From an uncultured Bacteroidia bacterium (GTDB taxonomy: Bacteria; Bacteroidota; Bacteroidia; Bacteroidales; UBA932), in contig CACXCS010000027.1 in NCBI GenBank assembly GCA_902766255.1, positions 1-43,672 of the forward strand: DNA of 43,672 nucleotides, in the 5' to 3' direction. Below are positions 1-7,667 of this stretch, in pieces. The notes below the pieces were generated by a model that had not been told where the DNA came from, did not search any database, and saw only the letters and a program-made list of their open reading frames with translations. Numbering within the stretch: the stretch's first letter is position 1; each line of letters begins with the position of its first letter. Both the position numbers and the translations under genes were made by a program.

Positions 1-87
1 ACGTTTGTGAGCTTCGCAGAAGCACTGACCGAAGCTGCGGAATTCGAAGCGGGGCTTACTTTGCTCGCCGATTTTAAGTTCTGCCAT
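1..87 (-). CDS. Unknown protein, N-terminal 29 codons only
   Basis: An ATG at 87 opens a frame that stays open to the window edge and begins MAELKIGEQSKPRFEFRSFG. It lies 13 nt after the stop of the lipoprotein gene upstream, the same gap that separates the two preceding gene pairs on this strand, so it is probably the fifth gene of the operon that starts at 4783. There is no signal peptide in the visible part, so the product is probably cytoplasmic. I do not recognise the family from 29 residues. Confidence 0.6.
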   Translation of the reverse strand, partial: MAELKIGEQSKPRFEFRSFGQCFCEAHKR

Positions 88-100
88 ATTTCTTACAATC

Positions 101-1084
101 TTATTTTACACCTTTGGAATTGCTCTCTCCGATTGAAGGAGTTGTAAATAGTACAAGCTTGTCGGCACCGTCCGTTTCACGTCCGATAGATGTGCCGTCG
201 GGTACTGTCAGGAAGCCTTCCACCGTGGCGCTGTTGTCTATCATGTCTACAAGGTTTTCGGCGGAAGTGTCTTCGCTTTTGTACATGCAAAGCTTGAAAC
301 CTTTGGTCCCGCTGAGGCCGAATGCCGGTCCCTCGTTAGGATCGCTGTTCTTGGCAGTGAACACCAGGAAGCCATTTGCGGGTATCTTGCCTTTTCCGGC
401 GGGAACCACCCATGGATCCTTATCGTCTTTGGTGAAGCAGTAACCGGCGATGTCGGCTTCCTTGCCTGTTCCGTTGTAGATTTCGAATTCCTTGGTACCG
501 CAGTTGACCTCGTTGACGTAAATCTTGCCGGCAGGGGCGGGGCTTGCACCGTTGGACTTGCCTATGGTGCCGCCTTCAAAGAGTATGAGCTTATCGGCAC
601 CGTCTGTTTCGCGGCCTATCGTCCAGCCGTCATTTACGGTCAGGAAGCCTTCCACCGTGGCGCTGTTGTCCATCATATCTACAAGGTTCCCGGCTGAAGT
701 GTCTTCGCTTTTGTACATGCAAAGCTTGAAGCCTTTGGTCCCGCTGAGGCCGAATGCAGGCCCCTCGTTAGGATCGCTGTTCTTGGCAGTGAACACCAGG
801 AAGCCCTTTGCGGGAATCTTGCCTTTTCCGGCGGGGACCACCCAAGGATCCTTATCGTCTTTGGTGAAGCAGTAGCCGGCGATGTCGGCTTCCTTGTCGG
901 AGGCGTTGTAGATTTCGAACTCCTTGGTGCCGCAGTTCACTTCATTAACGAAAAGGGTTTTGGTTCCTGCGGGGGTGTCTGGAGTGTCGGGTTTGTCGGG
1001 TTTGTCGGGAGTGTAGGGCTCATCCTTTACACAGCCTGCCAGGGCCAGAAGAATCACTGGAGCGAAAAGTAATATCTTTTTCAT
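101..1084 (-). CDS. Lipoprotein with two tandem lamin-tail domains
   Basis: The 327-residue product has a lipoprotein signal peptide (LLALAGC, Cys18) and a Pro/Asp-rich spacer (PDKPDKPDTPDTP), so it should be anchored in the cell envelope. Two copies of a domain of about 140 residues follow, each starting with VNEVNCGTKEFEIYN and containing GYCFTKDDKDPWVVP, as expected for the lamin-tail (LTD) fold. LTD domains are beta-sandwiches often found on secreted nucleases and adhesion proteins; no nuclease domain is present here. The copies are nearly identical in DNA with a period of 432 bp. It follows the porin gene by 13 nt. The role is unknown; surface binding or adhesion is a guess. Confidence 0.8.
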   Translation of the reverse strand: MKKILLFAPVILLALAGCVKDEPYTPDKPDKPDTPDTPAGTKTLFVNEVNCGTKEFEIYNASDKEADIAGYCFTKDDKDPWVVPAGKGKIPAKGFLVFTAKNSDPNEGPAFGLSGTKGFKLCMYKSEDTSAGNLVDMMDNSATVEGFLTVNDGWTIGRETDGADKLILFEGGTIGKSNGASPAPAGKIYVNEVNCGTKEFEIYNGTGKEADIAGYCFTKDDKDPWVVPAGKGKIPANGFLVFTAKNSDPNEGPAFGLSGTKGFKLCMYKSEDTSAENLVDMIDNSATVEGFLTVPDGTSIGRETDGADKLVLFTTPSIGESNSKGVK

Positions 1085-1097
1085 AACGATCTGATTT

Positions 1098-2492
1098 TTA
1101 GAAGTCTACTTCGAAACGGACAGCTACCATGCTGTAGTCTACGCCAGCCTTGCCGGCAGGGGCGACAACCTTTGCATAATCCTTGGTGGGTTTGCCGGCG
1201 TCGTCCAGGCCTACGAACAATTTGTTCTTGCCGTTGGCGTAGCGGTCGTTGTTGTTGTACTGATAGTTGAGTTGCATGCGCACGTTGTTGGTGACCCACC
1301 AGTTCAGACCCACGGTGTAAGCCTCTGCGGAACCGCCGAACACGTTATGGTCGAAGTCGTTGAGGTCGCAGAACTCATAACGGGCGCAGAGTTCGAGGTC
1401 GCCCCATTTCTTGCCGCGGAGGGCGCGGGTGTACTTGGCTCCCTTGGAGTCGTAGCGCTGCTTGCCGCCGAAGAGCAGGTAGCCGCCCTGTACGTACCAG
1501 CCGCCGAAATTGGAAGCTGTGATGCTGGCGGGATCGGCATTGTCCTTGAAGATGACATTGTCGCCGATGTAGGCACCCTCAAAGCGGAAACCTCCCCAAT
1601 GGCCGGCGAGCTCGACGGTCCATAGATTGTTGTGGTCGTAGCCCTTCAGGTTGTTGGTGTCCAGATACTTCTTGCGGTTGATGCTGGTGGAGTTGCGGGC
1701 GCTGGCGCGATAGGTGCCCCATTCGCCGGTTGCCATGCTGCCCAAAGTGGTGCGGTATGAATATGCAGCACCGATATGCAGGCTGGCATTGTCCAGCTTG
1801 CAGAGAGGACGGAGCACTAACTTTGCAGTTGCAGCATAGCCAGTATTGTTCTTGAAACTTATGCCGCGGCCGAAGTCCTTGTTGTTGTCCTGGACGTTGG
1901 TGATTTCCTCGGCACCGGCGCCTTCCTGGGCGAAAATACCTGCAGAGACCCAGAGGAAAGGATTGTCATACTTGGCGTTGAATCCAAGGTGACGTGAAGG
2001 GGCAAGTGCTGAGCATACCATAGGGCGCTCCAGGAACATCAGGTAACGGGACGAAGAGTTGCGCTGGATGGAGAAATTCTCCTTGAAGTTACCGACTTGT
2101 AGTTCAAGGTTCTTGACTCCGGTGTAGCGGACGATGGCGTCCTTGAGCTCTACCAGACCGTCGGCAAGGTCCATGTCGAACTCACCGTACCAGTTCTTGT
2201 CTACCTGAGCCTTGATTGCAAAACGGGCGCGGCGGATGCTCACGCCGTTGCCGATAGGATCGGCATACTCGGGAGCGCCGAAGAATGCGCCGGCATCGAA
2301 CTGGATACGGTTGTCGAACCAGATCTTGTAATCCGACTTGGGCGATTCAATCACCAGGAAGCCGTCCTGGGACTCTGCGTCGAGCACATCTGACTCTACG
2401 GCCACGCCGTACTGGTTGTACTTGACTGCTTGGGCGTTGGCTGCCGATGCTGCCATCAGCAGGACTGCTAAGGATAGTAGAATTTTACGCAT
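1098..2492 (-). CDS. OprO/OprP-type phosphate/polyphosphate-selective porin family protein
   Basis: The 464-residue protein has a cleavable signal peptide ending ASAANAQA and ends in Phe (VRFEVDF), as outer-membrane beta-barrels do. The N-terminal part (IWFDNRIQFDAGAFFG, RRARFAIKAQVDKNWYGEFDMDLADG, VGNFKENFSIQ) matches the phosphate-selective porin O/P family, whose members form anion channels in the outer membrane. It is the third gene of an operon headed by a PhoU-like DUF47 protein, which fits a phosphate-related role, but substrate selectivity cannot be read from sequence. The start lies 13 nt after the regulator gene. Confidence 0.82.
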   Translation of the reverse strand: MRKILLSLAVLLMAASAANAQAVKYNQYGVAVESDVLDAESQDGFLVIESPKSDYKIWFDNRIQFDAGAFFGAPEYADPIGNGVSIRRARFAIKAQVDKNWYGEFDMDLADGLVELKDAIVRYTGVKNLELQVGNFKENFSIQRNSSSRYLMFLERPMVCSALAPSRHLGFNAKYDNPFLWVSAGIFAQEGAGAEEITNVQDNNKDFGRGISFKNNTGYAATAKLVLRPLCKLDNASLHIGAAYSYRTTLGSMATGEWGTYRASARNSTSINRKKYLDTNNLKGYDHNNLWTVELAGHWGGFRFEGAYIGDNVIFKDNADPASITASNFGGWYVQGGYLLFGGKQRYDSKGAKYTRALRGKKWGDLELCARYEFCDLNDFDHNVFGGSAEAYTVGLNWWVTNNVRMQLNYQYNNNDRYANGKNKLFVGLDDAGKPTKDYAKVVAPAGKAGVDYSMVAVRFEVDF

Positions 2493-2505
2493 AATTAATA
2501 GGTTA

Positions 2506-4119
2506 TTAAATGGATTTTATGAATTGGACTAAGTTGTCTTCGCGTTTGAGCCCAAGCTTTGAGCGGAGCCTGTAACGGTTGATCTCGGCGCTCTTGGGGG
2601 TTATGTTCATCAACGATGCAATGTATTTGCTGGAGAAACCCTGCCGGAGCAAGTTGGCCAGTCGCCGCTCATTCTCGGTCAGGTTGGGGTATGCCTCGGA
2701 CAGCCGCATGTTGAAGTCTTTGTGAAGGACCTCGGAACGGGCGTAGAAGTCGTTCATTTCGCGTGAGAAGTACATTCGCTCGCGGAGGGTGGATAGCATA
2801 CGGTCCAGGAGGGCGTCCCGCTCGGGGCCGTCAGGAAGCGCCCTGGCCTCTTTTAGGCGCTCGTAGAATTTTTCCATGAACTGCTTTTGGTCGCTTACGC
2901 CTACTGCAAAGTCAACCAGCTCTTTACGTTTGATTTCCAGCTTGCCAAGAAGGTCCTTTTCGGTCATCTCGGCCTTGACTTCCAGGGCGGAGAGGGACTT
3001 GCGGGCGTTGTATACCTGTTGCTCGCGGGAGCTGATAAGCTGGGCCTGAAGCTTTTTGTTGGCCTGCCATTGCATGTACAGCACCACGGCGGCAATCACT
3101 CCGGCGAGACCCAGGACGATAAGGGTGTTTATGAGGTCCCCGTCGATTATGCGGCACAGGCTGAAGCAGAACATGGCGCCAAGAAGCGGTGACAGTAAAG
3201 CGGAGAATGTGCATTTAGCGATGATTTCCCCCTCGATAAGGGCGCGTTCCCTTGCAAGGCTGATTCCGGAAAGGGACGCCACGAACAGCAGTCCGGCGGG
3301 AAGGGGAGTAGGTGTAAGGCCTATGTGGCGGACGAATCCAGCCGAGAACAGCGACAGCACGAGTGCCATCGAAAGCAGCACAGGCAGGATGGATTCTGAA
3401 CTGATATCAAGGTCGGAGTCGGCGATGGTGTCGCGGGCTGCGGAGGCCCTTCTGACAGTGAAAAGTATGGCCAGCAAGGCGATGCACGCAGTGCATGCAG
3501 CCGCCCTGAGCCCGGGGCCGAACTCGGCAAGCGGCAGGCAGTTGAATACCATCGCATTATTGAATGCGTATGCGATAACCAGCAGTATGGCCGATATGGT
3601 GGAGGCCATCAGAAGATGGGACTCAAGGATGATGAGATGTGTGCTTTTCCCCCGTATCATGCTGACAGTAAGCTTGTAAATGCCTGCGGCAAGAGCGGCG
3701 CACAACAAAGGAGCCACTATCCATGATATTATGCATGAAGACGCTTCCGCCCAAAGAGGGCCGCTGCCATAGGCATGTCCCAGCCCGGCCAGGGAACCGA
3801 TGAATGCAAACTGTATGGCAGGAAAGCGGCTGATCCGCATGGTGATGACTACCGACGCAAGAGTGGCGATGCCGACCGGAAGGAGCAAAGAACCTGAAGG
3901 GAATTCAGAAATACGGGCGAAGAGAGGCTGAGTACCTGCCTGTGGCAGGCAGCTGAATATCAGGACCGACAGGAAAGCCAGCGGCAGCAATATCTTCATA
4001 TATATCTTCTCGCCTGCGCCCGAGGCAAGTGTGCAGCCGTTGATTACGGGAATATCCCGAAGAGCCAGCACAAGTACTGGAAGCAGGGCGCTGAGGAAGA
4101 TATATACGGCAGGCCACAT
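2506..4119 (-). CDS. Membrane-bound LuxR-type HTH regulator
   Basis: I chose the ATG at 4119 (MWPAVYIFL, 537 aa). It follows the DUF47 stop as TAA-C-ATG and begins directly with a membrane segment, whereas the longest frame would overlap DUF47 by 74 nt. The first 370 or so residues are strongly hydrophobic with many membrane segments. A charged coiled-coil-like stretch follows (LSALEVKAEMTEKDLLGKLE). The C-terminus is a LuxR/GerE-type helix-turn-helix (LTENERRLANLLRQGFSSKYIASLMNI, then AEINRYRLRSKLGL). Bacteroidota carry many regulators that join a sensor directly to such an HTH. It probably senses an envelope signal and acts on this or a related operon. Confidence 0.75.
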   Translation of the reverse strand: MWPAVYIFLSALLPVLVLALRDIPVINGCTLASGAGEKIYMKILLPLAFLSVLIFSCLPQAGTQPLFARISEFPSGSLLLPVGIATLASVVITMRISRFPAIQFAFIGSLAGLGHAYGSGPLWAEASSCIISWIVAPLLCAALAAGIYKLTVSMIRGKSTHLIILESHLLMASTISAILLVIAYAFNNAMVFNCLPLAEFGPGLRAAACTACIALLAILFTVRRASAARDTIADSDLDISSESILPVLLSMALVLSLFSAGFVRHIGLTPTPLPAGLLFVASLSGISLARERALIEGEIIAKCTFSALLSPLLGAMFCFSLCRIIDGDLINTLIVLGLAGVIAAVVLYMQWQANKKLQAQLISSREQQVYNARKSLSALEVKAEMTEKDLLGKLEIKRKELVDFAVGVSDQKQFMEKFYERLKEARALPDGPERDALLDRMLSTLRERMYFSREMNDFYARSEVLHKDFNMRLSEAYPNLTENERRLANLLRQGFSSKYIASLMNITPKSAEINRYRLRSKLGLKREDNLVQFIKSI

Positions 4120-4120
4120 G

Positions 4121-4783
4121 TTACAGTGAGCGTTTAATGGCCATGACCGAAAGCTGCTCGGCAACCTTGACGGCGGCTTTTGCAAGGTCTTCAATATGAA
4201 GGGCGAAGTATCGGAGGTGGAATTTCTCGCTGAGCTTCAGACTGTCCATGTCGTGGAAGACGGTGCGCTTGATAGACTGCGACAGCTTGACGGCTTCCTT
4301 CTCGTAGAAATATACCCGGTTGGTGGTTTCGGCTACATCCTTAGGTGCTGTAAAATAAGCTTTTGCGCCGGGAATGGAGGATTCTACTGCCAGGGACGCC
4401 AGCTCGGTCAGCTTCATGAATTCCTTCTTTAGCTCGGGTGGAATCTTTGGTGCCTCGATTTCGAACTGTATGAGGTCGGCGCTGACTATGGAGATAATGT
4501 GCTCGAAGCGCTCGAGCAGACGCATGATATCACCTCTGGACCTGACCAGGTTGCCCCGGGAATACAGGCTGCTTTCTATCTCGCGGAAAAGTGCTCCTGT
4601 TTCAGCCTCAAGAGAAGCCATGGAACTGAGGCTGTCGGAGAAGCCGGATTCGTCGTAGTAGAGGTAGTTTTTGACGCCATCCTTGAATACCAGCACGGAA
4701 TTGTCCACCAGTCCGAGTAACTGGTTGATGCTGGTTATCAGTTTATCAGCGCTCTTGTTTAGAAAAATGTCGAACAAGCCCAT
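4121..4783 (-). CDS. DUF47/PhoU-like protein
   Basis: The 220-residue, mainly helical protein starts MGLFDIFLNKSADKL and matches the DUF47 (PhoU-like, TIGR00153) family, which is normally about 200-220 aa. Family members are cytoplasmic helical-bundle proteins often encoded next to inorganic phosphate transporters and thought to modulate phosphate uptake. Here no PiT or Pst transporter is adjacent. Instead the gene leads an operon with a membrane regulator and a porin. A good -33/-7 promoter lies 28-58 nt upstream. Confidence 0.85.
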   Translation of the reverse strand: MGLFDIFLNKSADKLITSINQLLGLVDNSVLVFKDGVKNYLYYDESGFSDSLSSMASLEAETGALFREIESSLYSRGNLVRSRGDIMRLLERFEHIISIVSADLIQFEIEAPKIPPELKKEFMKLTELASLAVESSIPGAKAYFTAPKDVAETTNRVYFYEKEAVKLSQSIKRTVFHDMDSLKLSEKFHLRYFALHIEDLAKAAVKVAEQLSVMAIKRSL

Positions 4784-4810
4784 TGCGCGTGTTATATCTG
4801 TGGTTTTGTG

Positions 4811-4841
4811 TAAATGTAGTGATTATTTTTTTATTAGCAAA
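4811..4841 (-). promoter_or_regulatory. Bacteroidetes-type promoter for the DUF47-porin operon
   Basis: Read on the minus strand, TTTG (4841-4838) is followed after 19 bp by TACATTTA (4818-4811), close to the TTTG-N19/21-TAnnTTTG consensus. It places the start of transcription roughly 20 nt before the DUF47 ATG. Confidence 0.65.
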
Positions 4842-4844
4842 TTA

Positions 4845-4988
4845 TTGTAGAGTTAGTGAAAGAAGAACTTGTAGAATGTTAAACAATTGATAATCAATGA
4901 ATATTTCTTCTTTTGTAGAATAATGATATAGAGTTATTGTAGAGTTATTTTCACAATTTTTGGGGATTGCAGAGTTGTTGGAGAGTCC
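4845..4988. promoter_or_regulatory. Cluster of 11-bp repeats, possible regulator binding array
   Basis: The motif TTGTAGAGTTA or close variants occurs at 4845-4855, 4869-4881 (TTGTAGAATGTTA), 4913-4924 (TTGTAGAATAAT), 4927-4936 with 4937-4947, and 4967-4977 with 4978-4988. The last two pairs are head-to-tail with an exact 11-bp period, the spacing used by OmpR/PhoB-type response regulators. The array lies between two divergent promoters and abuts both. Confidence 0.55.
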
Positions 4989-4989
4989 T

Positions 4990-4997
4990 TAACTTTG
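4990..4997 (+). promoter_or_regulatory. -7 box for the cation efflux gene
   Basis: TAACTTTG matches TAnnTTTG. It ends 6 nt before an ATG at 5004 and 12 nt before the ATG at 5010. The TTG at 4995 lies inside the box and cannot be the start codon if the box is used. Confidence 0.6.
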
Positions 4998-5009
4998 CAA
5001 AAAATGATT

Positions 5010-5921
5010 ATGGCACACGAACATCATCATCACCATCATGCGGCAGGAACAGAGCTCACAGAGCCGCTCCGCAAGATTTATATATTGTCTATTGTACTGA
5101 ACCTGTCTTTTGTGCTTGTAGAGGCGGGAGTTGGATTATGGAAAGGATCCCTCGGGCTGCTTTCCGACGCAGGTCACAATCTGGGAGATGTCTTTTCGCT
5201 GATACTTGCGCTGATTGCATTCAAACTATCGTTCTCGAAAGTAAACTCCCGCTTTACTTATGGATATAAAAAGGGTTCCGTGCTGATTTCTTTGCTAAAT
5301 GCGATAATTCTACTTGTTGCCGTGGGTGCAATTTTCGTTGAGAGTATCCACAAACTCTTCAATCCAAGCCCTGTTGATGGCGGTGCCGTTGCCTGGACAG
5401 CGGCTGTAGGCATAGTGATCAACGGCGTGACAGCCTATCTGCTGATGAAGTATCAGAAGAATGACATCAACACCCGCGGAGCATTCCTGCACATGGCTGC
5501 AGATACTTTGGTTTCCGTAGGTGTTGTCATTTCCGGGGTGGTTATTTCCCTTACTGGATGGAGCATTGTCGACCCGATCATCGGACTGGTGATAGCAGCG
5601 GTTATATTAGTGGGTACCAAGGATTTGCTTTCCGAGAGTCTGCGCATGAGCATCGATGCCGTACCCGAAGGGGTAGATACTGCCGAGATTGTGGACGAAA
5701 TGGGCGAAATTCCGGGCGTTCTGGAGGTCCACCATGTGCACATCTGGCCCATAAGCACTACCCAGACCGCCCTTACTGCACATGTGGTTGTTGCATCAGG
5801 AAACGAACCGGAGACGGTGGTGGCTGCTGTCAAGACTCATCTCAAGGAGCATGGGATCGCCCACGCCACAATCGAAACCGAAAGGGAAGGCAGGGAGTGC
5901 CACGAACATGATTGTTGCTGA
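5010..5921 (+). CDS. Cation diffusion facilitator (zinc-type efflux)
   Basis: The 303-residue inner-membrane protein of the CDF family exports divalent cations, usually Zn2+, by proton antiport. It has six predicted membrane helices, the two HxxxD-type metal sites (SDAGHNLGD and HMAADTLVS), and a C-terminal cytoplasmic domain (VLEVHHVHIWPIS). The N-terminus is a natural histidine run (MAHEHHHHHH) and the C-terminus is CHEHDCC, both plausible metal-capture tails. I start at 5010; an in-frame ATG two codons upstream at 5004 is equally possible. The mscS gene follows after 21 nt but has its own -7 box. ZitB/CzcD-like by motif; the exact metal is inferred. Confidence 0.88.
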   Translation: MAHEHHHHHHAAGTELTEPLRKIYILSIVLNLSFVLVEAGVGLWKGSLGLLSDAGHNLGDVFSLILALIAFKLSFSKVNSRFTYGYKKGSVLISLLNAIILLVAVGAIFVESIHKLFNPSPVDGGAVAWTAAVGIVINGVTAYLLMKYQKNDINTRGAFLHMAADTLVSVGVVISGVVISLTGWSIVDPIIGLVIAAVILVGTKDLLSESLRMSIDAVPEGVDTAEIVDEMGEIPGVLEVHHVHIWPISTTQTALTAHVVVASGNEPETVVAAVKTHLKEHGIAHATIETEREGRECHEHDCC

Positions 5922-5942
5922 TTTTTGATTATCTTTGCAGTC

Positions 5943-6866
5943 ATGATACTGCAAACCAATCCTTTTGTCCCTTCCGAGGATCTTAGTACTAAAGTAGATT
6001 CTGTAAAGATAGCTGCCAGTGACTGGGCTGAGGCCATAGCTTCAAACCCCGCAGAGGCTTTTCATCAACTTGGTATAGAGGCGCTTCATTTCGGCCTTAA
6101 GGTGCTGTTGGCCATCATTATCTATATCCTTGGTGCCTGGCTCATCCGTCTTGTCAAGCGCGGAATGAACAAAATGTTCGAGAAGCGCAAGACCGACAAA
6201 ACAGTATCTTCTTTTGTTTCCAGCTTTACTTCTGTCATTCTGACGGTGCTGCTTATAGTGCTTACTATCAGCACGCTGGGAGTTAATACCACCTCTCTGG
6301 CGGCGCTGCTCGCCGGTGGAGGCGTGGCCATAGGTATGGCGCTCAGCGGTACTCTGCAGAATTTCTCGGGCGGTCTGTTGATCCTGGCTTTCAAACCCTT
6401 CAAGGTGGGTGATTTCATTGAGGCGCAAGGCTATGCCGGAACTGTTACTGAGATGTCTATCATCAGTACGCGCCTTACCCTGCCCGATAACCGCAGTGTG
6501 CTGATTCCTCATGGAATCCTTGCGAACGGCAATATAAACAACTACTCCAAGAATCCGCTGCGCCGCCTTGAATGGAAGGTCGGCCTTGCATACGGAGTGG
6601 ATTCCGAGGCTTGCAAGGCTAAGCTTCTGGAGATTGTGACTTCCGATCCCAAGGTGTTGAATGCCGAGACCAAAGGGGCGCAGGACCCTATGGCGGCAGT
6701 GTTCTCTTTGTCCGACAGTTCTGTGCAGTTCGTGCTGAGGGCATGGGTGAAGAATGCCGATTACTGGGATGTGTATTTCGCCATCAATGATGCAATCTAC
6801 ACCCAGCTTCCAGAGTCCGGCTTCGGCTTCCCGTTCCCGCAGATGGATATTCACATCAAGTCTTAG
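5943..6866 (+). CDS. MscS-family mechanosensitive channel
   Basis: The 307-residue protein has three membrane helices. The third is the pore-type helix rich in Gly and Ala (LLAGGGVAIGMALSGTLQNF), followed by the MscS beta domain (GDFIEAQGYAGTVTEMSIIS, LPDNRSVLIPHG) and the C-terminal alpha/beta domain. It would act in the inner membrane to release solutes on hypo-osmotic shock. I chose ATG 5943 because a -7 box TATCTTTG (5930-5937) lies just 5 nt upstream and overlaps any earlier start. The length is normal for small-conductance MscS proteins. Confidence 0.9.
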   Translation: MILQTNPFVPSEDLSTKVDSVKIAASDWAEAIASNPAEAFHQLGIEALHFGLKVLLAIIIYILGAWLIRLVKRGMNKMFEKRKTDKTVSSFVSSFTSVILTVLLIVLTISTLGVNTTSLAALLAGGGVAIGMALSGTLQNFSGGLLILAFKPFKVGDFIEAQGYAGTVTEMSIISTRLTLPDNRSVLIPHGILANGNINNYSKNPLRRLEWKVGLAYGVDSEACKAKLLEIVTSDPKVLNAETKGAQDPMAAVFSLSDSSVQFVLRAWVKNADYWDVYFAINDAIYTQLPESGFGFPFPQMDIHIKS

Positions 6867-6874
6867 TACCCAGC

Positions 6875-7014
6875 TTTTTCCCCTTCGGGAGCCTGGACCT
6901 CCTGTCTGGAAACTGTGCCACCCTCGGCAACATAAGAGGGAGGGGCCCACGTAGTGGGAGGGGTCGCGTAGCGACGTTTTCAGACAGGAGGTCCAGGCTC
7001 CCGAAGGGGAAAAA
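6875..7014. repeat. Long perfect inverted repeat with internal hairpins (MITE/REP-like)
   Basis: The arms 6875-6908 and 6981-7014 are perfect reverse complements over 34 bp, with TTTTT and AAAAA at the outer ends. The 72-nt centre holds further small stems: CCCTC/GAGGG (6921-6940), CCCAC-GTA-GTGGG (6946-6958) and GTCGC-GTA-GCGAC (6963-6975). It fills the gap between the convergent mscS and sodB genes. It carries no ORF of note. It may be a dispersed intergenic repeat, a non-autonomous mobile element, or a strong bidirectional transcription barrier. Confidence 0.85.
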
Positions 7015-7025
7015 TGCCAGTGAAA

Positions 7026-7613
7026 CTAGTATCTTGAAGCGACGACGTCCCAGTCGATGATTTGCCAGAGGGCGGCGAGGTGGTCGGGCCGGCGGTTCTG
7101 GTAGTCGAGATAGTAGGCGTGCTCCCACACATCGAAAGTCAGCAGGGGCTTGAGGCCGCGGCGGACAGGATTGCCGGCGTTGGACTCCTGGGTGATGACC
7201 AGACGGCCCTCGGCGTCGCTTGCCAGCCAGACCCATCCGGAGCCGAACAGGCCGGCGCCTTTCTTCTGGAACTCGGCTTTGAACTCTTCGAAACTGCCGA
7301 AGTCGCGAGCTATGGCTTCTGCCAGGGCTCCTGTGGGCTCTGACGGTGAGCCTGCGGCCTTGAACTGTGTGAAATACAGTGTGTGGTTGAGTACCTGGCC
7401 GGCATTGTTAAAAATGCCGCCCTCGGCCTCCTTGACAATATCCTCGAGTGATTTACCCTCGAAGCCGCTGCCGGGAAGGGCTGCGTTGAGGTTGTTGATA
7501 TAGGCCTGGAGATGCTTGCCGTAATGAAATGCTACTGTTTGTGCGCTGATGACCGGCGCAAGGGCGTCCTGGGCGTAAGGCAGGGCCGCTGGGGAGAAAG
7601 GATAGCTGGACAT
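7026..7613 (-). CDS. sodB: Iron/manganese superoxide dismutase
   Basis: The 195-residue enzyme converts superoxide to oxygen and hydrogen peroxide in the cytoplasm. The Fe/Mn-SOD signature DVWEHAYYLDY is present, as are the ligand region FHYGKHLQAYINNL (His30), LNHTLYFTQF, and GSGWVWL. Length is normal. No signal peptide is seen. The gene is divergent from rhaB and shares a 54-bp intergenic region; its -7 box is TATATTTG at 7641-7634. Metal use (Fe, Mn or cambialistic) is not certain from sequence, so the symbol is by family. Confidence 0.93.
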   Translation of the reverse strand: MSSYPFSPAALPYAQDALAPVISAQTVAFHYGKHLQAYINNLNAALPGSGFEGKSLEDIVKEAEGGIFNNAGQVLNHTLYFTQFKAAGSPSEPTGALAEAIARDFGSFEEFKAEFQKKGAGLFGSGWVWLASDAEGRLVITQESNAGNPVRRGLKPLLTFDVWEHAYYLDYQNRRPDHLAALWQIIDWDVVASRY

Positions 7614-7630
7614 AATGTGGTTTTTGTTTA

Positions 7631-7661
7631 TTGCAAATATAACTCATTTTGTTTACATTTG
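7631..7661. promoter_or_regulatory. Overlapping divergent sodB/rhaB promoters
   Basis: Plus strand: TTG (7631-7633), 20 bp, then TACATTTG (7654-7661) for rhaB. Minus strand: TATATTTG (7641-7634) for sodB. The sodB -7 box touches the rhaB -33 element, so the two promoters probably cannot be occupied at once. Confidence 0.65.
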
Positions 7662-7667
7662 TGGTAT

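Noticed and set aside
114..950. Direct repeats that could suggest a repeat array or CRISPR
   Set aside because: The repeat unit is 432 bp, in frame, and encodes duplicated lamin-tail domains; there are no short repeats with spacers.
4120..4194. Longer start for the LuxR-type regulator
   Set aside because: It would overlap DUF47 by 74 nt; ATG 4119 directly follows the DUF47 stop and starts with a membrane helix.
5022..5041. Histidine run that might be a vector-derived His tag
   Set aside because: The run is in a natural CDF protein, where His-rich N-termini are common, and the flanking promoter and coding sequence are of Bacteroidota type.
6042..6950. Long open frame antisense to mscS
   Set aside because: MscS is clear on the other strand; the antisense frame has no recognisable domain and runs through the inverted repeat.
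7512..7667. Upstream extension of rhaB
   Set aside because: It overlaps sodB and contains the rhaB promoter; the RhaB homology begins at the ATG at 7668.
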